Origin: Micropterus salmoides
Lineage: Eukaryota; Chordata; Actinopteri; Centrarchiformes; Centrarchidae
Assembly (NCBI RefSeq): GCF_014851395.1
Contig: NW_024041150.1
Location: forward strand, 4,702,891 to 4,766,890
Reading direction: 5' to 3'
Length of the DNA stretch: 64,000 nucleotides
Part shown: one piece after another, positions 47,926-59,153 of the stretch
Numbering within the stretch: the stretch's first letter is position 1
How the letters are laid out: each line of letters starts with the position of its first letter
Translations under genes and position numbers: made by a program
Notes under the pieces: model-generated
Seen by the model: the letters and a program-made list of their open reading frames with translations, nothing else
Told to the model about the DNA's origin: nothing
Database searches by the model: none

Positions 47926-48510
47926 AAGCTGCAAGCGGTGTTGGTCTGGCCCACGCGGTGGGATGCACGTCCAGGCTGGTCAAGCCGGAGATTGGGAGAC
48001 GGGGTTCTGAATTATTGTGCGTTTTGGAGCGGTCACAAAGGAGTTAAATGTCATTTCCTGTATCCCTTAGGTGGCACTAGGCAACCTTCGCAAATTATAT
48101 GTTGTGCCCCTCTGCACGAATTGTGTTGTGTTCAGTCTTATCAAACATGTAAAGTTTGAACAGGTATACTGATCTGAGCATGCACACTGAAGTTATAACA
48201 ACCTCTTTCATGGCAAGTCATCGATTTTTGACGCCACCCCACGGACACTGAGACAAAAACTCACAGATGGCACAACCTTTTACTGTCAATGCTTTTAGAC
48301 TGCGCAAATTCTTTATGAGGAGTTTGTTAAAGTATACCCTGTAAAACCCCAGACATGACCACTGGGTTCAGGGCATCACTTCCAGAGGCTTTTTTTTTGT
48401 AGGTCTGCCATGCCCATGCATGACAACCATGTGACACTGAAATTTTAAAACCGTTTGAATATTGTAGTTTTGATTAATGGGGTCCTCGCATCTTTCATTC
48501 TTTGGCCCTA
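47926..48510 (-). mobile_element. AGGGCCC element, short minus-strand copy
   Basis: Runs from TTAAAGCTGCAAGCGG to TTTGGCCCTAAT, so it is inverted relative to 25597-26934. It contains the CCCTTAGGTGGCAC site that is occupied by a nested transposon in the twin copy at 54370-56094. Confidence 0.65.
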
Positions 48511-48649
48511 ATATAGTAAAAATATTTGTTTATTAGAACTTGTTATTCTTTTCCTATTTGATTAAATAAAAGTTAAATGTAACAAATGTTGAGGAATGAT
48601 GATAGAAAGTGAAAGACAGCAGTTTGTGATTTGATATGATTGTGGGTAA

Positions 48650-48778
48650 ACTATAGGGACACTGTGTTTGTGTGAACTTCACCTCACAGCTTTAGTGATG
48701 TCACTGAACAATGTTAGGTAGATATTAAAAACCTGCTCCCTTTAATAACCTGATCTCTCAAACAGGTTTCACTGAAGA
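48650..48778 (+). promoter_or_regulatory. Putative promoter of receptor C
   Basis: CRE-like TGATGTCA at 48697-48704 and TATA-like ATATTAAAAACC at about 48722-48733, then ATG at 48779. Confidence 0.4.
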
Positions 48779-50616
48779 ATGGAAGGTCTCTACATTAACA
48801 GCACCTCACAAAACCAAAGCTCTGATTACAGCAACATCACCTCCAACTGCCAGAATTACAGCACCCTTCCACTCATCATGAATGTGGTGAAATTCATAAT
48901 CATTGGTATCGGCCTTCCTTTGACCCTTGTGGCCATCTATGCTCTTTATTCTATGGTATGTACATTTTGTTCCTGTCTGTACAGCAGACTGTAGGACAGA
49001 TTCCTATTCAGTGCCCGGGGCTTTTAATATGAAAATGCAGACAAAAAGCCGAGCTGAAAGAATAAAGCTAAAATTGTCACACGCACCATTAGAACACATC
49101 AAATCAACGCATTCATATTATTGGCTACGCCTGTTCATTTAGCCTAGGCATTCACACTGTCTTTGATTTTTCCTGCATGTTTCAGCTGTAGCTGCGTTAT
49201 TCAGACCATATTTGCCAAATATTACAGTTTGCTACGGGATTTTAAAATATGACGCAATGCTGCCAGTAGACTTGTCCATGTTTCCAAATGGTCATCTGTT
49301 TTATGCGAACTAGCTCATGACTTACCGAGTTAGTTTGTTGTTAGTTTTAGCGAAGCCAGATAACCTGGTATGATAACCTGAGTATGTTGAACTTGCTTTG
49401 TGGTAAAGTCCCTGCTCTACACCAGTGTCTGCAATGGGCCTAAAACTCCTATTTCCTGTGTTCAGCGAGTGACACACCCACACAAACAGTCAGTAACAAC
49501 ATCATCACAAACTTCCAGTCTTTCACAAACACACATTGTTGACCCTTTTCTCTCTGCTTTGCTTGCATGTGTTTGAGCCAGAACGCTTCATATCTGTTGC
49601 TGAAAAACTGCTGCAGAAGCTGCAGGAAATCTGGCCCTTAGTCTTGTTCCTGCAGTGATTGGCCAGTGGGTCATATCTGAGATTCCTGTTGGATGAAAAA
49701 GTCAGAAATGGCTCTGACTGCAGCTGCTGGGCAGAGCAGGATGACAGATTTGGGAGGAGGTGGACTTCACAACATGTTTCCAACTGCTTGTTGACTTTTA
49801 CCAATGTTTTCCTGCAGGTGAGAAGTGATCATGTTGCTCCCATCTACGTCATCAACCTTCTCATTACCGACCTGATTCAGCTCTGCTGCATGATCGTTGA
49901 GGTGGTACCAAATGTGGATAAGAAGATATGTGACATCTTCACTAATATTTATCAATTTGGTCGGTTTGGCAGTGTTAACTTCATGGTCTGCGTCGCCCTG
50001 GAAAGGTATCTGTCTGTCTATCCAGTATGTGTGGAGCTGCTTCTGTGTCTGAACATTATATTAGTTTATAACTCTGAAGCTCCTCAAAGACTTTGTGTCC
50101 ATCTTGTATTACAGGTATTTGGTCATCGCCCACCCACTGTGGTACCGCTTCAGACGAACCATCAAGAGCTCTGTGGCGATCTGTGTCCTGGTCTGGGTCC
50201 TTTCTCTTCTTTGTGTCGTCCTTTACTATGTCTTTGCTGGTAATGGGGTTGCAAACAAAATCTCGGCCGTCTTCCTCCTCCTTCCCTTCCCACTGTTAAT
50301 CTTCTTCCTGGTTGGGACCCTCAAAGCCCTGTCTGCTTCCATCTCGGTCCCCTCTGATGAAAAACGAAGAATTGTGGGAGTTTTGGTTCTGGTGCTGCTT
50401 ATTTACACGCTGCTGTTCCTGCCCAGAATCATTCGGTACCTGGAAGTAGACTCTAATACGACCCTTAACTACCTGTCCCACATGTTTGTTAGGTTGAATC
50501 CTCTTGCAGACTTGTTCCTGTATGTCTTCATGAGGAAAGGGACCATAGACAAGCTTTTGGCCTCTGGGTGTTGCTGCAGAATGGACAGCAATGATATCAG
50601 CAGTCCATCAGTATGA
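48779..50616 (+). CDS. Receptor C: class A GPCR, GPR4-like, 288 aa
   Basis: Exons 48779-48955 (59 codons), 49818-50005 (188) and 50115-50616 (502) join to an intact 288-residue protein. Introns are 862 and 109 bp with GT/AG ends, and intron 2 splits Arg122 of ERY. The N-terminus (about 30 residues) has NST, NIT and NYS sequons. TM2 has NLLITD. TM3 starts KKICDIF, giving Cys97 at the usual disulfide position, but ECL2 (YYVFAGNGVANK) has no Cys partner. TM6 is LLFLP. TM7 is NPLADLFLYVF, again with Leu where class A receptors have the NPxxY/DPxxY Pro. A CCC triplet follows LLASG, and the tail ends SSPSV. ECL3 has an NTT sequon. It should act at the plasma membrane through G proteins. Ligand is unknown. 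Confidence 0.88.
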
Positions 50617-50639
50617 ATGATGACAACATTTCCACAGTC

Positions 50640-50870
50640 AGCTTCATGTAGGCAGAGAAAGAGGGAGAGAGAGAAAGGGGAGGAAACAGGAGGAGAAATG
50701 GAGGCCAATAGAAAGCGATGGAGATTAAGTCTGGGCTAGGCCAGCTAGAGACCCAAAACACGTCTCCACTACTTTAAGAAACTCACCAAAACAGTCAATA
50801 ACTTGTAGTCCAAAAACTGGAGACAATCAAAAATTGGTGCAAAAGATTTTTTATTCCATTAAAATAAAAT
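50640..50870 (+). other. 3' flank shared with gene D
   Basis: Matches 59110-59153 joined to 60161-60350, and so is the uninterrupted form of the site where a 1,007-bp element sits in gene D. I see no AATAAA in the shared part. Confidence 0.6.
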
Positions 50871-51039
50871 AAAACAAGTTAGATCCTGGCAGGCATCGAG
50901 TTGGAACTAAGTGCACAGTTAACGAACACCTCATTTTATTTTCTATGTGATCTCCTCCTGTCCTAAATCTTTACTCTTTACACGCTAAGTAACCTGCAGC
51001 CTTTCCTCTAAAGATGCCTACAGCGCCTCACTGTCTGAC

Positions 51040-51250
51040 AGCTATAATAACAGCAACACCAGCTCACTGATGGACTACCATGAGTACTGCAACATCACCA
51101 CCTTGTGGAACAACTTTGTTAGTTTTTACATGTTTGACTACATCAGCATCACTTCACAGCACAGCAGCTCTGATGTCTACAAAATGGAGTCATGCTGTCT
51201 TATATGTGACCATGAAATAAGACATCTATGCTCTTTATTCCCTGGTGTGT
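51040..51250 (+). pseudogene. Decayed receptor exon-1-like sequence
   Basis: Reads an N-terminus rich in Asn/Ser/Thr (NSNTSSLMDYHEYCNITTLW) and ends CATCTATGCTCTTTATTCCC then TGGTGTGTAG. This closely matches the TM1 end and donor of real exon 1 (CATCTATGCTCTTTATTCTATG). The TM1 core is not hydrophobic in a single frame, so it looks like a dead copy. No exon 2/3 follows before gene D's unit. Confidence 0.5.
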
Positions 51251-53114
51251 AGATGATGATTTATATGAATGCGTTTCCAGTATGTGTCAGTCTGTGTGGG
51301 AAGCATCATGATTGAGCTTGGGGGAAAAGGCAGGTGTTTTATAACAACCAGAAACTGCGGGGAAATAAAAAATTATGGTTAAGATGTAGTTCAGTTTGTT
51401 TATGCCACAAACATGTTCTCCTGCTATTCTGTGCTCCGCTGTTCTGCTCTCCACTGCATCCTATTCTGTCCAACAACAACAATAAACACATTTTCATGTG
51501 CATTTAAGTGTGGAAACCACATTGATGCTACTACAAAGATGTGTTGGATTGTCATTGTCATCCAAGTGTGCTGAAACAGAAGCTTTCTATCACAAAGTAA
51601 TGTTTTGCCCCAGAGTTGTTTGTGCACCAGAACTTTACCTGAAACCCGTAAAATACTGCTTGTACTGCAAATACTGCTAATAAATAACTTTCCGAATTAT
51701 TCTTGATCACTCTACACAGACAGAAAACTAACAGTTAAACCCCAATAACATATCACAAATTGCACAAATGTACATGCGATACGTGATTTTGTACTATTTT
51801 GTCCGTCACGGTTCTACGTGTATGACATCAACAACTCTGCAACTTGTGTACCAAAATGTGTCTGTAGTTGTAGTCTCTGCTGCGTCGTGATACAGATGAG
51901 AGGGTCGGGCCTCTCTGTCTGTTCTCCTCAGAGTAACTGGTTGCAGGATCTGAAGCTGGGCCTTGTGTTGTGGCTGTAAGATCAGAGAGGTCTGCTCGGT
52001 GTCCGGGCTGAACAAGCCAAGCTGGGAGGCCGCAGAGCCAAGGGAGAGAAGAGACCTATATTTTTTATCAATGAGTTGTCACAGGTCACTGACCAATCAA
52101 AGCTGCAGCTGGGTCTCTAGGCTGAGATCACATGTCTTTGGGACATTTGGAGGATTCCTTGGGAACTGAGTTCAATGACTTAAGATCACAAATGAACAAC
52201 TGTCCCTGTTATCCCAACAGTATGTTCTGTATGTATTTTTATTAAAGCTTACTATTTATCTTGTTTGCAAGTAGTAGAAAATGTGAACTACCTTGTTCTT
52301 AAATGGGTTATTTATTTTTCTAGAACTTGTGGTTGTTTTTATTTTAATGTTTGTTTTGTTGTTCGTAACTTTTATGAGCATCAAGTGCAACTGAACAGAA
52401 TCAGTGGTTTTTAGCGTTACTCAGGTTCTAAATGAATCATGTGGTAAGTTTCTCATATACCTGTGCAATACAATGTAAATGTATGGAACAGACTGTATTC
52501 ATGTGTGTGACTGTGAAGTCCATATGTTGTTTTTGTTTTTTATTACTGCCTCAGGTGACAATGTTTAACTTGATGTGTGTATGTTCGTGTGAGAGCAGGA
52601 TTTCTGTGATTTCAGCACAGATTTGTTGTTCACAGTGTAACTTTAGCACAATCACAGGAAAAATAGTTTATGTCGATAGTGAGTTTGTGTCCTTTCAGAT
52701 TGTAATGTGTGAGAGAAGCAGGACAGGTATCTGTCAACATCACTGCAGCTTTCAGCACACCTGTTCATTCAGTTCACGACAGTCAGAGTTAACCAGATGT
52801 GTCCGCCTCAGTATGATTGTTTCAGCCAACCCAGGGTCAGTGGTCGTGGTGGTGGCCTAGTGAGTGGACAGGAAAAAATTTAATTCTTTATTTTCTTTTA
52901 ACTACATTTAAATTTGTGTTTTCTTGTTTTTATCTGTTGTACATCTTAAAGCATTTTGTAACATGTTTTTTGAAAAGTTCTCTATTAATGAAGATTATTA
53001 TTATTATTATTAAATTAATATGCAAAGTTTGATTAGACTTTTAAATCCAGATTTCTCAGGAAGAGTAATAAGTAATAACTGGAGAGCAAAAGAAAACATC
53101 TACAGGTTTGACAG
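51251..53114. other. Intergenic DNA between C and D
   Basis: 51925-52035 (GAGTAACTGGTTGCAGGATC, GCCAAGCTGGGAGGCCG) and 52440-52540 match 62490-62600 and 62630-62720. A TTA run is near 52997. The ORF at 52432-52860 has no recognisable domain and is not kept open in the matching unit. Confidence 0.5.
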
Positions 53115-54200
53115 CACTGTGGCCATTTACCTACCACATGCACATTTCTTAGTCAAATAAATGTTAAGGAGTGTGACGGTTCTTTGGCACACTAACCTTC
53201 TATATGTGTTCGATATCTGTGATGCATTATTTACATATTCATGCTGCTCCTTTTACTTAGAAGAGCGGGTGTAGACTATCATCAAACTGCTGTCATACTG
53301 GCCATATTTCAGGTTTGGATGCAGAGGACAAAATATCAGGCACTGGTGTAGGAACTCATTCAGGTGGGTTTTAAATTTTATTACTTTTTTTCTTATATGT
53401 AGAGCATTTTAAACAGATAGATGAACATGCAAAATGTAAAAAAAACTGTAGGACTGTAGGTGTACAGAGGTAGCTTTACTGTGGTTAAACCAATGTATAG
53501 TTTTTTTAAATTTTATTTTCATTCTCTTACAACACTGAGAAAATAGCTTAAAGATAAAAGCATGAAATCAAGTGGCTATTTTAAATGAATTAAAATGAGG
53601 TAAAGATAGAATGATAAAATGAAATAGAGCATGCAAAATTAAGTATGAAATCTATAAATGAGAACGTAATACTGCTGTTTAGACATTTCAGAAAAGGAGT
53701 CCAGATATCTAGAACATGCTTAGAAAAGCTTTTTACAAAATTCTGCTTCTTGTTGTTATTATTGTTATTATGATTATTATTGCTCTGTGTAATGTCATGA
53801 CCCAACATTAATTCACTGTATTTGTATTGATGTTTTTCGGTAATGATGACAGCTCAGTCACTTCTAAACACAACATAATAACTTCTATGTAGTTAGTTTG
53901 TGTTTTGGGGGCTATTTTAGTCTTTATTGTAGGAGACAGTAGAGACAGACAGGACATGAGGACAGAGGGAGACGGGGTTGATGTGCAACATATGTTAGTC
54001 CAAATAAACACCAACAAGAAAGAGAGCACAACCTGTCCCCTGAAGAGAAAATCTGCAGATGGTTCATCAGGTGGATTAATCAGTCACGTAAACCTCCTCA
54101 TCCAAACTCAGAGGGCAGAGGGGCGTTCAACAAGTGGTGGGGCGTCGAGTACAGGAGACAGGCCGGACGTCCTAAACCAATGAGCATTTACAGAAAACAT
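53115..54200 (+). repeat. Receptor-unit upstream block (gene D)
   Basis: Twin of 46790-47753, showing that units C and D arose by duplication with a period of about 6.5-7.5 kb. Confidence 0.8.
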
Positions 54201-54365
54201 GGGGTGGCGTTGGCGCAGTGGATAAGAGTCCCAGGTTTGATTCCCACTGACACATCCATCAACTTGTCCCTAAGCAAGACACTTAACCCTTCGTTGCTCC
54301 TCTGATATAAATAGCAAAAGGAAATCGCTGTAAAAAAAGCATCAGCTAACTGAGTAACTGTAAAT
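54201..54365 (+). mobile_element. tRNA-derived SINE, twin copy
   Basis: Same as 47754-47920 and at the same place in the unit, so it was copied with the unit, not inserted twice. Confidence 0.7.
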
Positions 54366-54369
54366 TTAA

Positions 54370-56094
54370 TTAAAGCTGCAAGCGGTGTTGGTCTGGCCCA
54401 CGCGGTGGGTCGAGGCTTGTTGAGTAGCAGGAGCTTGGGAGACTTGGCTCTGAATATTTGGAGTTAAATGTCACTTTCTGTGTCCCTTAAGGCTCATGCA
54501 CACTGCATGACTTTCAGCGTCATGCAGATTGGAGTGACTACACAACTTGCCACATTGTAGTCGTTGTGGCGTTCACACTACTTGACTGAGTGGGTCATAA
54601 ATGCTACAGGAGCTGACAGCGGCTCTGTCACCCGACGCTGGCCTCCAAACCCCGTTTTGTCAGGAAAACACACGTGAAATGTGAAATGAGCGATCCTGCA
54701 CATGAAACAGCTGTTTGTTATTATAAAGATGGAGATTATGAAGACAAAGAATCTGGGTGAAAGAATGGATTAGCACACACAGGTAGCAGGGAGCTACAAA
54801 GAGAGCTGGAGGGGAGTAAAAAGTGGTTTGCAGAGAAAAAGTAGCTGCCTGCTCTCATTGGCTGGATGTGGATGTCGAGTCAGCTGACTCTTCCAGATAT
54901 TTGGCATGCTAGATATCTGGCAGACATTGGCGATGTGTCAGAAATGTGTCGGGGAGCCGTTTTGATGTGTCGTTGAGTAGTTCACACAAAACGACTGGCG
55001 GCTGCTGATTGATCACTGATTTACCTCCAATCACAGCCCGGCAAATCGGGATTGTGTAGTGTGAACAAGGCTTAAGGTGGCACTAGACAACACCCGCTAA
55101 TTACATGTGGTGTACCTGGATGAATTGCGGACTACTCTGTGAAAGTGTTGTTAAAATGTTATTTAAATGATTTTTGTCATAAAGGGCTTACTCCCTGTTG
55201 CCAGTGGGTTCTGCTATAACGTTCCGTGATTATTGGCATGTAGATGTGTTCAGTCTTATTAAACATGTAAAGTTTGGTACAGAATTGAGCATGAACACTG
55301 AAGTTATAATAACTTCCTGTTTCATGGCAAATCATCAATATTTGATGCCACGCCACAACTACGCCTTTCACCAAAAACTCACACACAGCACAACTTTTCA
55401 TCTTCAATGTCTTGATACTGCACAGCACAAATTTGAAATCGATCGGATTAATTCTCTTGGAGAAGTTTGTTAAAGAACGGACCCTGTAAAATGAGCTGAA
55501 ATTACATACCTTCCGTTGGGTTTACGAGGGTTTTCTGTGCGTCTTGGGATGACACTTGCTACAACGACAAGTACGACAAGCCGTTACACAAAAATTTACA
55601 ACATAGCATTTTCTATGTGTTAATGCTCTCTGAGACTCTTTCGAGGTGGGTGGGGCCGACCAGCCAGGAATAGTACATCATCGCATAAAACTTGACACTT
55701 CCTGTTGTCAGTAGGTGGTGCCTTTATTTTGAGTCAGTATTGGCACATTGATGTGTTTAGGACTATTATCCAACATGTAAAATTTGGTGCAGATTTGAGC
55801 ATGCACACTGTAGTTATAACAACTTCCTTTTTCACGGAGAGTCATCAATTTACCACGCCACGGACACGCCCTGAGACAAAAACTCACAGATAGCACAACT
55901 TTCACCGTCAATGCCTTCAAGCCAACGAAAGTTTGAAGTCCAACAGATAAATTCTTTAGGAGGAGTTTGTTAAAGTATGTAACCTTTAAAATGCAGCATT
56001 TTAGAATTTTGTACAAAGTTTCGATTCATTACAAAAAATAATAAAGAATTTCTTGCATTTCAATAGAGTCCTTGTGTTTTATGCTCGGGCCCTA
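54370..56094 (-). mobile_element. AGGGCCC element, long minus-strand copy
   Basis: Begins AAAGCTGCAAGCGGTG and ends TGCTCGGGCCCTAAT. Two diverged internal units are visible, with GGAGAAGTTTGTTAAAG and GGAGGAGTTTGTTAAAG about 500 bp apart. It carries the nested insertion at 54491-55071. Confidence 0.7.
54491..55071. mobile_element. Nested TTAA-flanked DNA transposon
   Basis: 581 bp bounded by TTAA at 54487-54490 and 55072-55075. The ends GGCTCATGCACACTGCATGA and, inverted, GCCTTGTTCACACTACACAA are imperfect terminal repeats. The paralogous site at about 48058 (CCCTTAGGTGGCAC) is empty. TTAA targets are used by piggyBac- and Kolobok-type elements. No transposase is present, so it is non-autonomous. 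Confidence 0.8.
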
Positions 56095-56219
56095 ATTGCT
56101 GAAACAACCAGGTGATGTTGTGGATGCAGTAACAACCTTATATCAGCACACGTTCCCATTTGATTAAATACATGTTAAATGAAACAAATGCTGAGGAATA
56201 AAAACTGAACAGACAGCAG

Positions 56220-56381
56220 TTTGTGATTTGATATGATTGAGGGTAAACTGTAAGTATTTAATTTGCGTAAACTTGTACCTCACAGCTTTAGTGATGTCAT
56301 TGAACAATGTTGGGTAGATATTAAAAAACCTGCTCCCTTTTAATAACCTGATCTCTTAAACAACAGGTTTCACTGTGAAGA
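56220..56381 (+). promoter_or_regulatory. Putative promoter of receptor D
   Basis: CRE-like TGATGTCA at 56292-56299 and TATA-like ATATTAAAAAACC at about 56318-56330, then ATG at 56382. Confidence 0.4.
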
Positions 56382-59089
56382 ATGGAAGGTTTCTACATTA
56401 ACATTACCCCACAGGACCAAAGCTTTAACCACAACAACATCACCTCCAACTGCCAGAATTACAGCACCTTTCCACTCATCATGAATGTGGTGAAATACAT
56501 AATCGTTGTTATCGGCCTTCCTTTGACCCTTGTGGCCATCTACGCTCTTTATTCTATGGTATTTACATTTATTTCCTGTCTGTGTCTGTCGTACAGTCTT
56601 TCTGTCTGTAAAGGATTCTTTTTCAGTGCTCGTGGCTTTTAATATTAAAAAAATCCATCAAACATCTGAGCTGAAAGAAGGCTAAGGCTAAAATTGACAC
56701 ACACCAGAAGAACACATCAAATCAACGCATTCATATTATAGGATTGGGAAAACCTGGGTTGACTTACCGAGTTGATAACCAGCTTTGTGTGACCGCTTAT
56801 CCCATTTGTGATTGTTAGGGTTAGTGAAACCAGGTAACAAAAAGATCTCCTGGGTATGTAGAACTTGCTTCATGGTACAGTCCGTACAGTGTCTGCCGTT
56901 GGCTTAAAACTCCTATTTCCTGTGAGTGACATGCTCACAGTGGTGGAGGAAGTACTCAATTTTCATACTTAAGTACAGATACCACATGAAAAATGTTACT
57001 CAAGTAAAAGTAAAAAAGTACCTGGTTTTAGAAATACTTAAGTAATCAAAAATATAAAGAAATTTATTGAGCTAACAAAAAGCAATCTTTCTGTAGCCCT
57101 TGAAATTAGATGCCACACAGAACACAATTACTTCAGGGGTTCTTGTATCTCCAGGTTTATTTTTGACCACATGTGAGTGGTATGCTACTGAGTTTTTCAT
57201 GTAACCAGCTCAATGCTGAATTTTGTAACAGTCTCTAACAGCCAAAAATGTTAGGAGAAAGACGCAAAATAAAATAAAATACAGAAAAATATAGTAAAAA
57301 CACGGTAGAAATATGGCAGGGTGCTATGACTATCGACAGAGAACATAAAATAAATCACGTTAACAACCATTAACCCACTTACATCAACATCGGTATATAA
57401 AATGTGCAACTATAAATGACACACTTCAAGTTCCACCAAACCAATGTGGAACTTCCCAGAGATCGCACAACTCAACGCACTTTTAGCGTCAATTACCTTC
57501 AAACAAAGTTACAATTCATGTAAAACCTGGAACATTTCTCGATTAACAAACTATATTACGGTGTCACTTTATGCACGCTAGCATTACCATGAATTTTAGT
57601 ACACACAGGTCGACGTTTGCCGTCCAAAATCCCAGCACACAATTCCAGTAGTGCCTAAATCAAACTATCTTGTTAAATATTGACAGGTGATGACATTTAT
57701 ACACTTGTACAGGAATATTTTACACAGCACCAATCCCTCGTACGTCCTTGGCACGTTAAACAGGAAGAAAGACCATGATGCACTTGGCAAAAAAACAACA
57801 ATACTACTAGACTGTGGAAATCCACTTACAATCTACTTATACACAAATTAACAATGTTACTCTCAAAACAAAACAACAAAGAACTCATGTATTTACATTA
57901 CACAACTTTTAGAACTATATTAAACCTAAATGGAAAATCGCCTATGACTAGATTTACCACCCGGCGCCATTTCTTTTTAAATTCACTCAAGACAGGTTTG
58001 AATACAGCTTCATAAGTTATAGCACATCACAATAAAGAAAACTGAGTTGCAAGAGGACAGATGGATATTTCCTATATGTGGGGAGGATAAGTCTGCAGTA
58101 TTGCTCTGCTGGTGTGGTAGTATTCCCTTCAGACCGTCTGCCATTATTATTATGTTTCTCTGCAAACTGACAGGTGAGAAATTGCGTAACCTTAGTAAAT
58201 CCATTGAAAACATAATGAAAACACAATGAACTTCTGTTAACACAACATGTTTCCAACTGCTTGTTGACTTTTACCAATGTTTTCCTGCAGGTGAGAAGTG
58301 ATCATGTTACTCCAATCTACGTCATCAACCTTCTCATTACTGATCTCATTCAGCTCTGCTGCATGATCGTTGAGGTGGTACCAAATGTGGATAAGAAGAT
58401 ATGTGACATCTTCACTAATATTTACCAATTTGGTCGGTTTGGCAGTGTGAACTTCATGGTCTGCGTCGCCCTGGAAAGGTATCTGTCTGTCTATCCAGTA
58501 TGTGTGGAGCTCCTTCTGTGTCTGAACATTATATTACTTTATAACTCTGAAGCTCCTCAAAGACTTTGTGTCCATCTTGTATTACAGGTATTTGGTCATC
58601 GCCCACCCACTGTGGTACCGCTGCAGACGAACCATCAAGACCTCTGTGGCGATCTGTGTCCTGGTCTGGTTCCTTTCTCTTCTTTGTGTCGTCCTTTACT
58701 ATGTCTTTGATGGTAATGGGGTTGCAAACAAAATCTCAGCCGTCTTCCTCCTCCTTCCCTTCCCGCTGTTAATATTCTTCCTGGTTGGGACCCTCAAAGC
58801 CCTGTCTGCTTCCATCTCGGTCCCCTCTGATGAAAAACGAAGAATTGTGGGAGTTTTGGTTCTGGTGCTGCTTATTTACACGCTGCTGTTCCTGCCCAGA
58901 ATCATTCGGTACCTGGAAACAAACTCTAATACGACCCTTAACTACCTGTCCCACATGTTTGTTAGGTTGAATCCTCTTGCAGACTTGTTCCTGTATGTCT
59001 TCATGAGGAAAGGGACCATAGACAAGCTTTTGGCCTCTGTGTGTTGCTGCAGAATGGACAGCAATGATATCAGCAGTCCATCAGTATGA
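56382..59089 (+). CDS. Receptor D: class A GPCR, GPR4-like, 288 aa
   Basis: Exons 56382-56558 (59 codons), 58291-58478 (188) and 58588-59089 (502) give an intact 288-residue protein. The first donor is GTATTT, where the others have GTATGT, and intron 2 is again 109 bp. The protein differs from C by a small number of residues, for example a changed N-terminus (MEGFYINITPQDQSFNHNN), DHVTP in exon 2, VFDGNG in ECL2 and LETNSNTT in ECL3. It keeps Cys97 in TM3, ERY, LLFLP, ADLFLY and the CCC triplet. Intron 1 (1.7 kb) holds an insertion from about 56940 to 58155 that C lacks. It is the youngest-looking pair with C and should have the same biochemical role. Confidence 0.88.
56940..58155. mobile_element. 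Insertion in intron 1 of receptor D, MITE-like
   Basis: Begins AGTGGTGGAGGAAGTACTC and continues with TACTTAAGTACAGATACCAC and ACTCAAGTAAAAGTAAAAAA, a very common fish repeat type (hAT-like by my recollection). Gene C's intron runs straight through the equivalent point (about 49480). The right boundary is approximate: sequence matching gene B's intron (TTTCTCTGCAAACTGACAGG) returns at about 58157. No ORF of note. Confidence 0.5.
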
Positions 59090-59153
59090 ATGATGACAAC
59101 ATTTCCACAGTCAGCTTCATGTAGGCGGAGAAAGAGGGAGAGAGAGAAAGGGG

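Noticed and set aside
52432..52860. A 142-codon Cys-rich ORF as a possible secreted peptide
   Set aside because: No signal peptide plus domain pattern; the matching sequence at 62630 is not open in this frame.
27651..58710. Reading exon 2 straight through intron 2 (VCVELLLCLNIILVYNSEAPQRL) as one coding exon
   Set aside because: The run-on breaks TM4 and shifts the frame of exon 3. The GT-AG splice restores ERYLVIAHP and equal exon lengths in all copies.
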